A stretch of DNA of 64,000 bases from Edaphobacter paludis (GCF_039993895.1 NZ_CP121194.1:2356001-2420000), one strand, 5' to 3'. Shown: positions 51,086 through 60,527, counted from the first letter of the stretch. Numbers and translations: made by a program. The notes: generated from the sequence alone by a model not told the origin.

Positions 51086-52108
51086 ATGATGTCGATGTTA
51101 AATTTGAAAGCGCTCTTCGTCTTCTCTCTGGCAGCTGTGTGCGCACCCGCCTTCGCGCAGAACGCGAACCCAGCCAGCCCAGGCACACTTAATTACGTGG
51201 AAGGACAGGCTTCGATCGAGGGCCGTCCGCTCTCACGCAGAGCTGTAGGCCGTACCGAGATGCAACCCGGTCAGGTCATTGCCACCGCTAACGGCAAAGC
51301 CGAAATTCTTCTTACTCCTGGCATTTTTCTTCGCCTCGGAGACGACAGCACGGTGCAGATGGTCTCGCCCGATCTAACCCACACCGAGTTCCGGCTCGAA
51401 CGAGGCCGCGCCAACGTCGAGGTCGACCAGATCTACAAACAGAATGTCGTCCTCATCGACTTACCCAACGGTCAGGCACAACTGCTCCAACACGGCCTCT
51501 ATGCCTTTGATGCCAACAATTCGACCGTCCGAGTCTTTGATGGCAAGGCTGCCGTATACCCCGGCCAGAACCTGCAGAGCAACATCAAGCCCATCGAAGT
51601 CAAGGGTGGTCGTCAGCTCGCACTCAACGGCGAACTGGTAAAGCCGCAACGCTTCGACAAAGATCAGGCCAAGAACGATCCCCTCTATCAATGGAGCAGC
51701 CTTCGTTCGGCATATCTTGGTGACGCCAACATCAATCTCGCATCCGAGTACGCGGGATATGGTGGCTTCAGCCCTGGTTGGTACTGGGCTGGTGGTCCCT
51801 TCGGCTACACCTGGCTCCCCGGAGATGGATTGTTCTGGAGCCCATTCGGCTACGGCTTCTACTCGCCCTATTACCTCTACGGCGGCGGCTTTATCTATGG
51901 CCGTGGCGGCTACGGAGGATATCGCGGCTATGGATATCGCGGCGGCTATCCCGGACATGGTGGATATCCCGGCAGAGCAGGCCAGAGTCACGGGCCCGTC
52001 GGCAGTTTCCACGGCGGAAGTGGCGGTAGCTTCCGCGGTGGTGAAGGTGGTGGCTTCCATGGCGGCGGAGGCGGAGGCGCTTCCCGTGGCGGCGGCGGTC
52101 ACCGCTAA
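51086..52108 (+). CDS. Secreted FecR-domain protein with Gly/Tyr-rich tail
   Basis: 340 residues: signal peptide (LKALFVFSLAAVCAPAFAQ), a FecR-like beta domain (about 45-170: GKAEILLTPGIFLRLGDDST, FRLERGRANVEV), a linker, then a C-terminal half rich in Gly, Tyr and Phe with repeated YGG/RGG/GGYxG units and a final Gly/His/Arg-rich stretch. It lacks the membrane sensor partner (FecI/FecA) genes next to it, so it is probably a structural or envelope protein rather than a sigma regulator. Several ATG codons (51086, 51089, 51095) are possible starts. Confidence 0.8.
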   Translation: MMSMLNLKALFVFSLAAVCAPAFAQNANPASPGTLNYVEGQASIEGRPLSRRAVGRTEMQPGQVIATANGKAEILLTPGIFLRLGDDSTVQMVSPDLTHTEFRLERGRANVEVDQIYKQNVVLIDLPNGQAQLLQHGLYAFDANNSTVRVFDGKAAVYPGQNLQSNIKPIEVKGGRQLALNGELVKPQRFDKDQAKNDPLYQWSSLRSAYLGDANINLASEYAGYGGFSPGWYWAGGPFGYTWLPGDGLFWSPFGYGFYSPYYLYGGGFIYGRGGYGGYRGYGYRGGYPGHGGYPGRAGQSHGPVGSFHGGSGGSFRGGEGGGFHGGGGGGASRGGGGHR

Positions 52109-52133
52109 CTCAAACCGTATTAGAACTTGAACT

Positions 52134-52169
52134 GAGAGATGCCGGCTGACCCTTCAGCCGGCATCTCTC
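52134..52169 (+). terminator. Rho-independent terminator of the FecR-domain gene
   Basis: Perfect 16-bp stem GAGAGATGCCGGCTGA / TCAGCCGGCATCTCTC with the loop CCCT (arms 52134-52149 and 52154-52169); followed by TTTGCCCC. Confidence 0.9.
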
Positions 52170-52254
52170 TTTGCCCCTGCATTGCTCCCAGCAAGATGGA
52201 GAAACTTGACAAACACACCCCCCAGACAGGGGTGGTTATCAGCCACCTAAGAAA

Positions 52255-52335
52255 AAGTCCTTATTCGAAGTCCGGACTTAGGCCCCATGTTTTGAAGACT
52301 TTAGGACTTAAAGTATAGGAGGGGGATACCCCTCC
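52255..52335 (+). repeat. AT-rich element ending in GGAGGGG-GATA-CCCCTCC
   Basis: GAAGACTTTAGGACTTAAAG-type sequence ends in a perfect 7-bp inverted repeat GGAGGGG / CCCCTCC (52318-52324 with 52329-52335). Resembles the spacer stretches at 22024-22129 (GGAAGACTTT, AAGTATAA, G-run) and 34373-34536. The 300-bp spacer 52109-52408 otherwise holds no gene. Confidence 0.55.
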
Positions 52336-52408
52336 CTGAAGCCGTCAAAATCATCGGTTGCCGAAAATTCGCACCGCTCACCTACAATCAGACAAACCCA
52401 GGAAAATT

Positions 52409-53392
52409 ATGAGCAGCGAATTCAATCATCCGAAAAACCCGATCCGCATCGGTTCACGAGGCTCTCAGCTTGCTCTCTGGCAAGCCAACCACATTCTCTA
52501 CGCTCTGCGCGACGCCGGTTATCACGTAGAACTCGAAGTCATTCGCACCACGGGCGATCGAATGCAACAGCCCGGATTCGTCGTACCCGCAAACCTCGAC
52601 GGCAAAGGTATCTTCATCAAGGAGATCGAAGAGGCTCTTGAAGAAGGCCACATCGATCTCGCCGTCCACAGCCTCAAAGACCTGCCCACGAAACTCGCTC
52701 CCCAGTTCACTCTTGCCGCGATCCCCAAACGCGCCGACGCCCGCGACGTCTGGGTCTGCGAACCTTACTGGTCGCTCAACACTCTTCCCGAAGGCGGCCG
52801 AATCGGAACAACGAGTCCTCGCCGTCGCGCCCAGCTTCTCGCCCTTCGCCCCGATGTGGAGTTCGTCGATATCCGCGGCAACATCGACACTCGCCTCAAG
52901 AAGCTGGCTGCTGGCCAATGCGACGCTCTTGTCCTCGCCGCCGCTGGCCTTGACCGGCTCAAGCGCGCTGAATGGGTTCATCATCGCTTCTCGCCCGAAG
53001 AGCTTTGTCCTGCTCCTGGTCAAGGCGCGCTCGCCTTGGAAACCCGTAGCGCTGAGTACCCTGTCGACGAGGCCCGCGATGCTTACATCCGTCAAGCCGT
53101 CGCCTTCTTCAACCATCCCGAGACGCGCTTCTGCGTCGAGGCCGAACGCGTCGCCCTCGACGCTCTTGGCGGAGGATGTTCTATTCCCATCGGCGTTCAT
53201 TGTGTGCCCGAGTTCGAAAGGTGGCGGATGTTCGCACAGGTGCTGGCGCTCGACGGCGAAGCCATGGTTCAGATCGATACCGATGCTGCCCTCGACGTCG
53301 CCCCCGATTGCTTCGGTCAGAGAGTCGCAGACGAGCTCAAATCCAAAGGCGCTCTCGGCCTGCTCGCCGCTATGCCTGAACTGTCAAACTAG
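52409..53392 (+). CDS. hemC: Porphobilinogen deaminase (hydroxymethylbilane synthase)
   Basis: Polymerises four porphobilinogens. 327 residues: IRIGSRGSQLALWQA, the substrate motif IDLAVHSLKDLPTKL, IGTTSPRRRAQLLALRPDVEFVDIRGNIDTRLKKL, and the dipyrromethane-cofactor cysteine in ALDALGGGCSIPIG. Start ATG 52409 follows CAGGA. Its product is the substrate of HemD (22132-22887). Confidence 0.96.
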   Translation: MSSEFNHPKNPIRIGSRGSQLALWQANHILYALRDAGYHVELEVIRTTGDRMQQPGFVVPANLDGKGIFIKEIEEALEEGHIDLAVHSLKDLPTKLAPQFTLAAIPKRADARDVWVCEPYWSLNTLPEGGRIGTTSPRRRAQLLALRPDVEFVDIRGNIDTRLKKLAAGQCDALVLAAAGLDRLKRAEWVHHRFSPEELCPAPGQGALALETRSAEYPVDEARDAYIRQAVAFFNHPETRFCVEAERVALDALGGGCSIPIGVHCVPEFERWRMFAQVLALDGEAMVQIDTDAALDVAPDCFGQRVADELKSKGALGLLAAMPELSN

Positions 53393-53502
53393 CGGAGTAG
53401 GTCCTCACCGTCTCATTTTTCACAAACGCAATCAAACTCAACAAGCTCTTCAACCTAGAAGTAAGCATCCTATGGAATGCAGTAAACGGAGAACAAGACC
53501 AC

Positions 53503-53859
53503 ATGACAGCAAAATGGATTACCGGAGCACTCGTTGCCGCAACTTTGGCGGTTCCAGCATTTGGCCAAATTCACGTGTACATCGGATCAGCTCCTCCCCC
53601 GATCCGTTATGAGCGCCGCCCCCCGCCGCCCGGCGAAGGATTCGTCTGGACGGAAGGATACTGGGGCACGCGAGATGGAGGTTACGTCTGGGTGCCGGGA
53701 CGGTGGGAACAGCCACCTTATGCCGGAGCCTATTGGAACCATCCCCATTACGACCACTACAACGAGGGCTGGCGCATGCATGAGGGTCACTGGGATCATG
53801 AAGATCATGGCGACCACCATGACGAAGATCGCGACCACAACGATCGCAGAAACCGCTAG
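53503..53859 (+). CDS. Secreted YXWGXW-type repeat protein
   Basis: 118 residues: a signal peptide (TAKWITGALVAATLAVPAFG), a Pro/Arg stretch, then the repeat pattern seen in YXWGXW proteins (FVWTEGYWGT, YVWVPGRWEQ, GWRMHEGHWD), and a very polar His/Asp/Glu-rich C-terminus (residues ~98-118) that could bind metal. The function is unknown to me. Followed by its own terminator. Confidence 0.75.
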   Translation: MTAKWITGALVAATLAVPAFGQIHVYIGSAPPPIRYERRPPPPGEGFVWTEGYWGTRDGGYVWVPGRWEQPPYAGAYWNHPHYDHYNEGWRMHEGHWDHEDHGDHHDEDRDHNDRRNR

Positions 53860-53874
53860 CAAGCATTATTAGAC

Positions 53875-53908
53875 GCCCGGATCCGTTACTTATGGCACGG
53901 ATCCGGGC
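53875..53908 (+). terminator. Hairpin after the YXWGXW gene
   Basis: GCCCGGATCCGT (53875-53886) and ACGGATCCGGGC (53897-53908), 12-bp stem, 10-nt loop, followed by GGCATTTAC. T-run is poor, so either a terminator or a structured spacer. Confidence 0.6.
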
Positions 53909-54103
53909 GGCATTTACTTCGGGCACAAATGTCTCGTCTCCTTACTTCACCGTTTGCTTAAATAGAACAACTTTATCCTCAACCTGTTGCAGCCTGCATG
54001 GACAATTCATGAATATCGCAGCGACATTTTTTGCTCATGGCGATGTTGTAGCATCAACAGCAGGTGCGGCGAATACGTCAAGCACCCAAAGGAAAGACTT
54101 CCA

Positions 54104-55111
54104 ATGAGTGAGATCCATGGTTTGGCTGTGCACGCGGCCGGTGCACATTTGCTGCCTTACAAGTACGATGCAGGTGAGTTGCAGGCAAATGAGGTGGAGA
54201 TCAAGATCTCACACTGTGGGGTTTGCCATAGCGATATTCACCTGATCGATAACGACTGGGGATTCAGCAAGTATCCTTTCATCCCCGGCCATGAGATTGT
54301 TGGCACTGTTGTAGCGGTGGGTAGCGGCGTGGTTGACCGGAAAACAGGCGACAGGGTTGGGGTGGGCTGGCAGGCGGATAGTTGCGGAGTGTGCGAGTGG
54401 TGCCGGCAGGGGGATGAACATCTTTGCGCGAAGTCGCAGCCTACCTGCGTGGGGCGCAATGGCGGATACGCAGACCGCGTTCGCGTGAACTCCCGCTTTG
54501 CAATTCCCGTCCCGGCGGTGCTCGAGAGCGAGAACGTGGCCCCGTTGCTTTGCGCGGGAATTACGGTTTATAGTCCGCTTCGCAATCATGGGGTTCGTCC
54601 ATCATCGCGGGTCGGCGTAATTGGGATTGGCGGACTGGGACATCTGGGACTTCAGTTTGCGAAGGCTTTCGGCGCGGAGGTAACGGCGTTTTCAACCTCG
54701 AAGGACAAAGAGGCGGAGGCGCGGTCGCTTGGGGCGCATCATTTTTTGAACACGCAGGACACGGGCGCTTTGAAGAAGGTCGCGGGATCGTTTGATTTTC
54801 TGCTTTCGACGGTCAGCGCAGATCAGGACTGGCAAGGGTATGTGAATGCGCTGCGTCCCAAGGGAATGCTCTGCGTGGTCGGTGTTCCGCCGTCGCCGAT
54901 TCAGATACAGGCGTTTTCGCTGCTTGGAGCGCAGAGGTCTATTTCGGGAAGTCCGACGGGCAGCCCGCGTGACCTGCACGAGATGCTGGATGTGGCAGCT
55001 CGGCATGGCGTGAAGGCCATCACCGAGCGCTTTGCGATGAGCAAAGCCAACGATGCGGTGGCCAAGGTGAAGAAGAACCAGGTGCGGTACAGAGCGGTTC
55101 TGGCCAACTAA
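54104..55111 (+). CDS. Zinc-dependent alcohol dehydrogenase (YahK/CAD type)
   Basis: 335 residues. Catalytic zinc ligands in HCGVCHSDIHL and PGHEIVG; structural zinc cysteines in CGVCEWCRQGDEHLC; nucleotide fold GVIGIGGLGHLGLQFAKAFG. The pattern is of the NADP-dependent aldehyde-reductase/cinnamyl-alcohol group. Likely reduces aldehydes in the cytoplasm. ATG 54104 with AAAGGAAAG upstream; the open frame starting 53987 is non-conserved. Confidence 0.9.
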   Translation: MSEIHGLAVHAAGAHLLPYKYDAGELQANEVEIKISHCGVCHSDIHLIDNDWGFSKYPFIPGHEIVGTVVAVGSGVVDRKTGDRVGVGWQADSCGVCEWCRQGDEHLCAKSQPTCVGRNGGYADRVRVNSRFAIPVPAVLESENVAPLLCAGITVYSPLRNHGVRPSSRVGVIGIGGLGHLGLQFAKAFGAEVTAFSTSKDKEAEARSLGAHHFLNTQDTGALKKVAGSFDFLLSTVSADQDWQGYVNALRPKGMLCVVGVPPSPIQIQAFSLLGAQRSISGSPTGSPRDLHEMLDVAARHGVKAITERFAMSKANDAVAKVKKNQVRYRAVLAN

Positions 55112-55135
55112 CGCGGCTCGATAATGCTAGTGGTG

Positions 55136-55171
55136 AGAAGGGCGGGAGCTTCGGCTTTCGCCCTTCTTTTT
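55136..55171 (+). terminator. Rho-independent terminator of the dehydrogenase gene
   Basis: AGAAGGGCG (55136-55144) pairs with CGCCCTTCT (55159-55167), with an inner AGC-TTCG-GCT stem, followed by TTTTT. Confidence 0.85.
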
Positions 55172-55208
55172 GAGGGATGGACTTCGCCGGATAGTAAGCT
55201 GAGATTCG

Positions 55209-56495
55209 ATGCGATTTGAATTATTTATTGCGACGCGTTATCTACGGGCCAAGCGGCGTCAAGCTGTGGTGGGAGTCATCACGGCTATCTCCGTCATTGG
55301 CGTTGCGGCGGGGGTGGCTTCTCTGATTATCGCGTTGGCGATTACGAACGGAATGCAGAGAGACCTGCAGGCGCGACTGGTTGGCTCGACCGCGCATGTG
55401 GAACTGATGCGAGTGCAGGCGGATGGTATTCGAGACTGGAGGCCACTGCTGGAGAAGCTGCGAAAGCTGCCGCATGTGACGGCGGCTGCTCCGGGACTCT
55501 ATGGACAGGTCCTGATCTCACGAGGAGCACGGAGTGGGGGCGCTTTGATCAAGGGAGTGATTCCTGCGGATGAGCGCAACGTGGGGGACTTGTTGCAGTC
55601 GGTTGCCGAGGGATCGGCTAAGGATTTAGAGCCGGTTGACGTTACGGAAGCGCATGTCCCAAAGGCTGGCCCTGGGGCACCCGATTCTGCGGCGGTGCAG
55701 GCGATTCCGCCGATTGTGATTGGGAAGGATCTGGCGGAGACGATTGGCGCGGGGGTTGGAGACGATGTGCTGGTGACAAGCCCTCAGGGAGAATTGACGC
55801 CGCTAGGATTGGTACCGCGGTATCAGCGATTTCAGGTGGCGGGGATCTTCAAGTCGGGGTTCTATCAGTACGACTCGAGCTATACGTTTGTGCGGTTGGC
55901 TGACGCGCAGAGGCTTTTCAGCGAGCCGGATTTGATCTCTGTCATCAGCTTCAAGGTGGACGATCTTTATCATGCCGACAGGATCGGCAAAGAGATTGAG
56001 AAGGCGGCGGGACAGGGATTTGAGACGACGAACTGGATGGAGCAGAACCGCGAGTTATTCCGCGCGCTGAAGCTCGAGCAGGTGGTGACGTTTATTGTGC
56101 TCGCTCTGATCGTCTGCGTGGCTGCGCTGAATATTCTGATTGCCCTGACCATGATGGTGATGGAGAAGACGCGTGACATTGCCGTCCTGATGAGCTTCGG
56201 CGTGCGGGCGGAACAGGTGCGACGAATCTTTTTGTTGCAGGGGTTGTTGATTTCAGTGATCGGGACGGTGATCGGGCTGGTGCTTGGGTATGGATTGAGT
56301 TGGATGGGCGGACATTATCGGTTTATCCATCTGGACGCTTCGGTCTATTCGATTGATTATCTGCCCTTCGCTCCAAGAATATGGGATGCGGTGATTGTGG
56401 CGTCGGTATCGCTGGGGGTCAGTTTGCTTGCTACGTTGTATCCTTCCGGTTCGGCGGCGAGAGTATTACCTGCGGAGGCTTTGCGCTATGAGTGA
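55209..56495 (+). CDS. Lipoprotein-releasing ABC transporter permease (LolC/LolE family)
   Basis: 428 residues: FELFIATRYLRAKRRQ N-terminus with the first membrane helix (VGVITAISVIGVAAGVASLIIAL), a large periplasmic domain, then three membrane helices (VVTFIVLALIVCVAALNILIAL, LLQGLLISVIGTVIGLVLGYG and AVIVASVSLGVSLLATLYP). Ends AARVLPAEALRYE, the tail of this family. Only one permease gene is present, so a homodimer is likely. With the ATPase gene downstream it would extract lipoproteins and hand them to LolA. Confidence 0.9.
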   Translation: MRFELFIATRYLRAKRRQAVVGVITAISVIGVAAGVASLIIALAITNGMQRDLQARLVGSTAHVELMRVQADGIRDWRPLLEKLRKLPHVTAAAPGLYGQVLISRGARSGGALIKGVIPADERNVGDLLQSVAEGSAKDLEPVDVTEAHVPKAGPGAPDSAAVQAIPPIVIGKDLAETIGAGVGDDVLVTSPQGELTPLGLVPRYQRFQVAGIFKSGFYQYDSSYTFVRLADAQRLFSEPDLISVISFKVDDLYHADRIGKEIEKAAGQGFETTNWMEQNRELFRALKLEQVVTFIVLALIVCVAALNILIALTMMVMEKTRDIAVLMSFGVRAEQVRRIFLLQGLLISVIGTVIGLVLGYGLSWMGGHYRFIHLDASVYSIDYLPFAPRIWDAVIVASVSLGVSLLATLYPSGSAARVLPAEALRYE

Positions 56496-56967
56496 ACCAC
56501 GATTGAAGTATGCGGACCTGGCACCCGAAGGCATGGCGAAGATGCGGGAGCTTGAACACTATCTGAATACCGGAGCGGGGCTGGAAGCATCGCTGCTGGG
56601 GCTGGTGAGACTGCGGGCTTCGTTGATGAATGGTTGCGAGTATTGCATTCATCTCCACACGGCTGAGCTTCGGAAGCTCAATGAGCCTGCGGAACGGATC
56701 GATGGGCTGGCGGAGTGGCGGAATTCAGACCTCTATACGAAGCGGGAGCGGGCGGCGCTGGCGTGGACTGAGGCAGTGACGGACATCCAGGAGGGTCATG
56801 CTCCCGATGCGGTGTACGACGAGGTGCGAGCGCACTTCAGCGATGTGGAGACGGTGAATCTTACGCTGGTGATTACGACGATCAATGCCTGGAACCGGAT
56901 TGCGATCTCGCTGGGAGCATATCCGGGTCATGCGGGCGCAGCAGTAACAGAATCGATGGAGAGATAA
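56488..56967 (+). CDS. AhpD-like carboxymuconolactone-decarboxylase family protein
   Basis: 159 residues, all-helical AhpD fold: redox motif CEYC with His (Cys50, Cys53, His57: GCEYCIHLH) inside RLRASLMNGCEYC, plus LTLVITTINAWNRIAISLGAY near the end. Predicted peroxidase-linked or thiol-disulfide role. It overlaps the LolC-type gene by 8 bases and sits between permease and ATPase genes, so it is part of the operon. Confidence 0.88.
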   Translation: MSEPRLKYADLAPEGMAKMRELEHYLNTGAGLEASLLGLVRLRASLMNGCEYCIHLHTAELRKLNEPAERIDGLAEWRNSDLYTKRERAALAWTEAVTDIQEGHAPDAVYDEVRAHFSDVETVNLTLVITTINAWNRIAISLGAYPGHAGAAVTESMER

Positions 56968-56985
56968 GTGGCCGAGCGAGAGGGT

Positions 56986-57043
56986 GAAATACAGTGGTCT
57001 CTCCATGCCGACGGCAATAGCGCCGCCGCCGGTCGAGATGACG
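56986..57043 (-). repeat. Inverted relative of the 50848 repeat, between the AhpD-like gene and lolD
   Basis: GAAATACAG-x-GGTCTCTCC at the left end and GGTCGAGATGACG at the right end match the reverse complement of the 50848-50895 repeat; the core (57003-57030) differs and is GC-rich. Confidence 0.65.
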
Positions 57044-57087
57044 TTTCTGGGGAAACCTCGGAGGGAAGATTAGAGCCGTTGCCCGGT

Positions 57088-57795
57088 ATGACTGAGCCAA
57101 AGGTGGTGCTGCGTGCCGAGGGCCTGACGAAGACCTATGCCGCCGTTCCCGGCGCAGCCGGACGGGGTGAGTTGGAACTTTTTCGCGGCCTGGACCTGAC
57201 GGTTCATGCCGGCGAGATGGTGGCGATCGTTGGGGAGAGCGGCGCGGGTAAGAGTTCACTGCTGCACCTGCTGGCGGCGCTGGACACGCCGACGGCGGGG
57301 GAGGTCTGGTGCGGGGTGAACCGGTTGAGTAAATTTTCGGCTGGACAGGCGGCGGATTTCAGGAACAGAGATGTGGGGTACGTCTGGCAGTTCCACTACC
57401 TTTTGCCGGAGTTTACGGCATTGGAGAATGTCGCTATGCCCTTGCTGGCTCGTGGGATGGGGCGTTCGGCAGCTTTAGAGCGGGCCAAGGTATGGCTGGG
57501 CGAAGTGGGGCTGGCGGAACGGGCTGAGCATCGCAGCGGAGAGTTGAGCGGCGGAGAGCAGCAGAGGGTGTCCCTGGCGCGTGCCCTGGTGACGGAACCG
57601 AAGATTCTGCTGGCCGATGAGCCTACCGGAGATCTCGACCAGAAAACAGCCGAAGCGGTATTTGGGTTGATTCAACGTCTGCACACCGCGCATGGGCTGA
57701 CCAGCGTCATCGTCACGCATAGTCTTGATTTTGCAGGACGTTGCGGTAGGATGTTGAGGCTGCGTGAGGGACGTCTGGAAGAGATAGGCAGGTGA
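57088..57795 (+). CDS. lolD: LolD-like lipoprotein-release ABC transporter ATP-binding protein
   Basis: 235 residues from ATG 57088. Walker A GESGAGKSS, VWQFHYLLPEFTALENVAMPLL, signature LSGGEQQRVSLARAL, Walker B ILLADEPTGDLD, H-loop VTHSLDFA. The MacB/LolD subgroup is clear. An earlier in-frame GTG at 56968 has GGAGAG directly before it and follows the AhpD-like stop, but the extra 40 residues would be encoded largely by a repeat element, so 57088 is given. If 56968 is used, LolD carries an unusual N-terminal extension. Energises the LolC-type permease. Confidence 0.88.
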   Translation: MTEPKVVLRAEGLTKTYAAVPGAAGRGELELFRGLDLTVHAGEMVAIVGESGAGKSSLLHLLAALDTPTAGEVWCGVNRLSKFSAGQAADFRNRDVGYVWQFHYLLPEFTALENVAMPLLARGMGRSAALERAKVWLGEVGLAERAEHRSGELSGGEQQRVSLARALVTEPKILLADEPTGDLDQKTAEAVFGLIQRLHTAHGLTSVIVTHSLDFAGRCGRMLRLREGRLEEIGR

Positions 57796-58039
57796 GGCAG
57801 CAGGCTTGGTGTCTTTTTTACATAGCCTTCATCTAATAGAGAGTGCTAGGGTATTGCATAACTTTTGAGGGATTTCCCGATGTGTTGCGCAGGCGACTAC
57901 ACTGATAGAAGTGGGATGGATGCTTCGCAGTCCGAAGTAGCCTGAAGGTCTCGGTGAGCGGTTAGCACAGGGACGGTACGGTACCAACGGCGCCATGCGG
58001 CCTTCGGGCTGGGTGGTGGCCGGCGTTGAAGGGGATAAC
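57796..58039 (+). other. 244-bp leader ahead of clpC
   Basis: T-run TCTTTTTTAC at 57810-57820 may end the lol transcript. The last 100 bases before clpC are GC-rich and contain the short palindrome GGTACGGTACC (57975-57985), with complementary CAACG / CGTTG segments around 57985 and 58022. Possible structured 5' leader; I could not match it to a known riboswitch. Confidence 0.35.
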
Positions 58040-60511
58040 ATGTTCGAACGCTATACGGAGAAGGCGCGGAGGGTGATCTTCTTTGCTCGGTATGAGGCCA
58101 GCCAGTTCGGGTCGCCTTATATCGAGACAGAGCACCTGTTGTTAGGGTTGCTGCGGGAGGACAAGGCGTTGACGAACCGCTTTTTGCGGTCGCACGCTTC
58201 GGTGGAATCAATACGCAAGCAGATTGAAGGTCATACGACGATTCGGGAGAAGGTTTCGACCTCCGTCGATCTGCCCTTGTCGAACGAGTGCAAGCGAGTG
58301 CTTGCCTATGCGGCTGAAGAAGCCGAGCGGCTTTCGCACAAGCATATCGGGACCGAACATCTGCTGCTGGGGTTGCTGCGCGAGGAGAAGTGCTTTGCGG
58401 CCGAAATTCTTACGGAGCGCGGGTTAAGGTTGCCGGCCATCCGCGAGGAGTTGCAGCGGACGACGCAGGAGAAGGCGCCCGCCTCGCAAGGCACAGGCAA
58501 GACCCAGCGCGGTGAGCAGAGTATGCTGGCCGAGTTTTCGCGCGACCTGACGCAAAGCGCCATGGATCAACAACTCGATCCTCTGGTTGGGCGTGATGCA
58601 GAAGTGGATCGCGTCATCCAGATCCTTTGCCGCCGGACGAAGAACAATCCCGTTCTGATCGGAGAGCCCGGCGTTGGCAAGACCGCTATTGTGGAAGGGC
58701 TGGCACAGAAGATCGCCGATGGCGAAGTTCCCAGCTTTTTGGCGGACAAGCGTGTGTTGGCGCTTGATCTTTCCCTGATTGTTGCAGGCACAAAATATCG
58801 CGGTCAGTTTGAAGAGCGGCTGAAGACGATCATGAAGGAGTTGATGGAGAACCAGAACTCCATCGTGTTCATCGACGAGCTGCATACACTTGTTGGCGCG
58901 GGCTCGGCGGAGGGCTCGCTCGATGCGGCAAACATTCTGAAGCCTGCGTTGAGCCGCGGCGAGATTCAGTGCATCGGCGCGACGACTCCGGCTGAGTATC
59001 GCAAGTCGATTGAGAAGGACAGATCTCTGGAACGGCGTTTCCAGGCAGTGAAGGTTCCTCCTCCGAACGAGGAAGATGCCATCAAGATCATCATGGGCAT
59101 CAAGGACAAGTATGAGAAGTTTCATGCTGTCAGCTATACCGATGACGCGATCACCTTCTCCGTTTCGCACTCAAGCCGCTATATTCCGGATCGCTTCCTG
59201 CCGGACAAAGCGATCGACCTGATCGACGAGGCCGGTGCGCGGGTGAAGCTGCGACAGACTTCCCTTCCCGAAGAGTTGACCGAGGTTCAAAAGCGGATCA
59301 AGTTCATCGTGCATCGCATGGAAAACGCGATTGCAAATCATGAGTTCGAGAAGGCTCGGTTCTATTCGGACGAAGAGCGCAAAGAGCGGGAGAACCTTCG
59401 GGCACTGCGTGACAAATACCATCTGGATGATTCCTCGGCGGGCATTGTGACGCGTGAAGATATCGAGGATGTTGTCAGCCGCTGGACCGGCGTTCCCATT
59501 ACTTCGCTCAAAGAAGAGGAGACGCAACGGCTGTTGCGTGTCGAAGAAGAGCTGCATAAGCGCGTGATCTCGCAGGACAAGGCGATCTCTGCGCTGGCTC
59601 GCGCGATTCGGCGGTCTCGAGCTGGCCTCAAAAATCCGGCGCGTCCGATTGGAAGCTTCCTTTTCCTTGGGCCCACGGGCGTCGGCAAGACCGAGATGGC
59701 GCGTACGCTCGCTCAGTTCCTGTTCGGCAGTGAGAAGGCGCTCATCCGGTTCGATATGTCGGAGTTCATGGAGAAGCATTCCGTAAGCAAGCTGATCGGT
59801 TCGCCTCCGGGATACGTTGGTTACGAAGAGGGCGGCCAGCTTACAGAGCGCGTCAAGCGTAATCCGTACTGTGTTGTGCTGCTCGATGAGATCGAGAAGG
59901 CGCACCCGGATGTCTTCAATCTGCTGTTGCAGGTTTTTGAAGATGGGCAGTTGACGGATGGACTCGGCAATACGGTCGACTACAAAAATACGATCATCAT
60001 CATGACTTCGAACATTGGAGCGAAGCACCTGCAGAAACGGCAGGGGCTTGGCTTCCAGAGCGAGAAAGAAGACATGGTGCTGGACAAGATGGAAGAGTTG
60101 GTACGTGGTGAAGTAAAGCGCACGTTCAATCCTGAATTCTTGAACCGATTGGACGAGATCATCATCTTTACGTCGCTCTCGGACGCCGACCTGATGCAGA
60201 TTCTCGAACTGCTGGTGCAGCAGCTCAATGTGAATCTGGTGCACAAGGCGATCACTATCTCAGTGACGGACGGGGCGAAGAAGTGGATCATCGAAAAGAC
60301 TGCATCCGACCGCACGTACGGCGCTCGTCCGCTACGCCGCGCGTTACAGAAGTACGTTGAGGATCCGTTGTCGGAAGCTCTTATCGGCGGCGGAATTGCA
60401 CAGCGTCCTGCGTTCCTTGAGGTCTACATGGAAAATAATGCGCTGTTCTATCGGCCAATAGCGGCAGAGGGTGAAGAGAAGATGGCTGGACTTGCCCTGA
60501 CTACCGTTTAG
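58040..60511 (+). CDS. clpC: ATP-dependent Clp protease ATPase subunit ClpC
   Basis: AAA+ unfoldase that feeds substrates to ClpP. 823 residues: a double Clp_N domain ([20 protein letters not shown], then [16 protein letters not shown]), the first AAA module with Walker [10 protein letters not shown] and [14 protein letters not shown], a middle coiled-coil region ([17 protein letters not shown] to KEREN), a second AAA module with [14 protein letters not shown] and [20 protein letters not shown], and the C-terminal ClpB_D2 small domain. ATG 58040 follows GAAGGGG. ClpC, rather than ClpA, is indicated by the UVR-like middle region ([11 protein letters not shown]). No McsA/McsB/CtsR gene is near. 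Confidence 0.94.
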   Translation: MFERYTEKARRVIFFARYEASQFGSPYIETEHLLLGLLREDKALTNRFLRSHASVESIRKQIEGHTTIREKVSTSVDLPLSNECKRVLAYAAEEAERLSHKHIGTEHLLLGLLREEKCFAAEILTERGLRLPAIREELQRTTQEKAPASQGTGKTQRGEQSMLAEFSRDLTQSAMDQQLDPLVGRDAEVDRVIQILCRRTKNNPVLIGEPGVGKTAIVEGLAQKIADGEVPSFLADKRVLALDLSLIVAGTKYRGQFEERLKTIMKELMENQNSIVFIDELHTLVGAGSAEGSLDAANILKPALSRGEIQCIGATTPAEYRKSIEKDRSLERRFQAVKVPPPNEEDAIKIIMGIKDKYEKFHAVSYTDDAITFSVSHSSRYIPDRFLPDKAIDLIDEAGARVKLRQTSLPEELTEVQKRIKFIVHRMENAIANHEFEKARFYSDEERKERENLRALRDKYHLDDSSAGIVTREDIEDVVSRWTGVPITSLKEEETQRLLRVEEELHKRVISQDKAISALARAIRRSRAGLKNPARPIGSFLFLGPTGVGKTEMARTLAQFLFGSEKALIRFDMSEFMEKHSVSKLIGSPPGYVGYEEGGQLTERVKRNPYCVVLLDEIEKAHPDVFNLLLQVFEDGQLTDGLGNTVDYKNTIIIMTSNIGAKHLQKRQGLGFQSEKEDMVLDKMEELVRGEVKRTFNPEFLNRLDEIIIFTSLSDADLMQILELLVQQLNVNLVHKAITISVTDGAKKWIIEKTASDRTYGARPLRRALQKYVEDPLSEALIGGGIAQRPAFLEVYMENNALFYRPIAAEGEEKMAGLALTTV

Positions 60512-60527
60512 TTTCAGAAAGTATGAA

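Noticed and set aside
57930..58039. Possible riboswitch ahead of clpC
   Set aside because: Some complementary segments exist, but no known riboswitch consensus could be matched; listed only as a possible structured leader.
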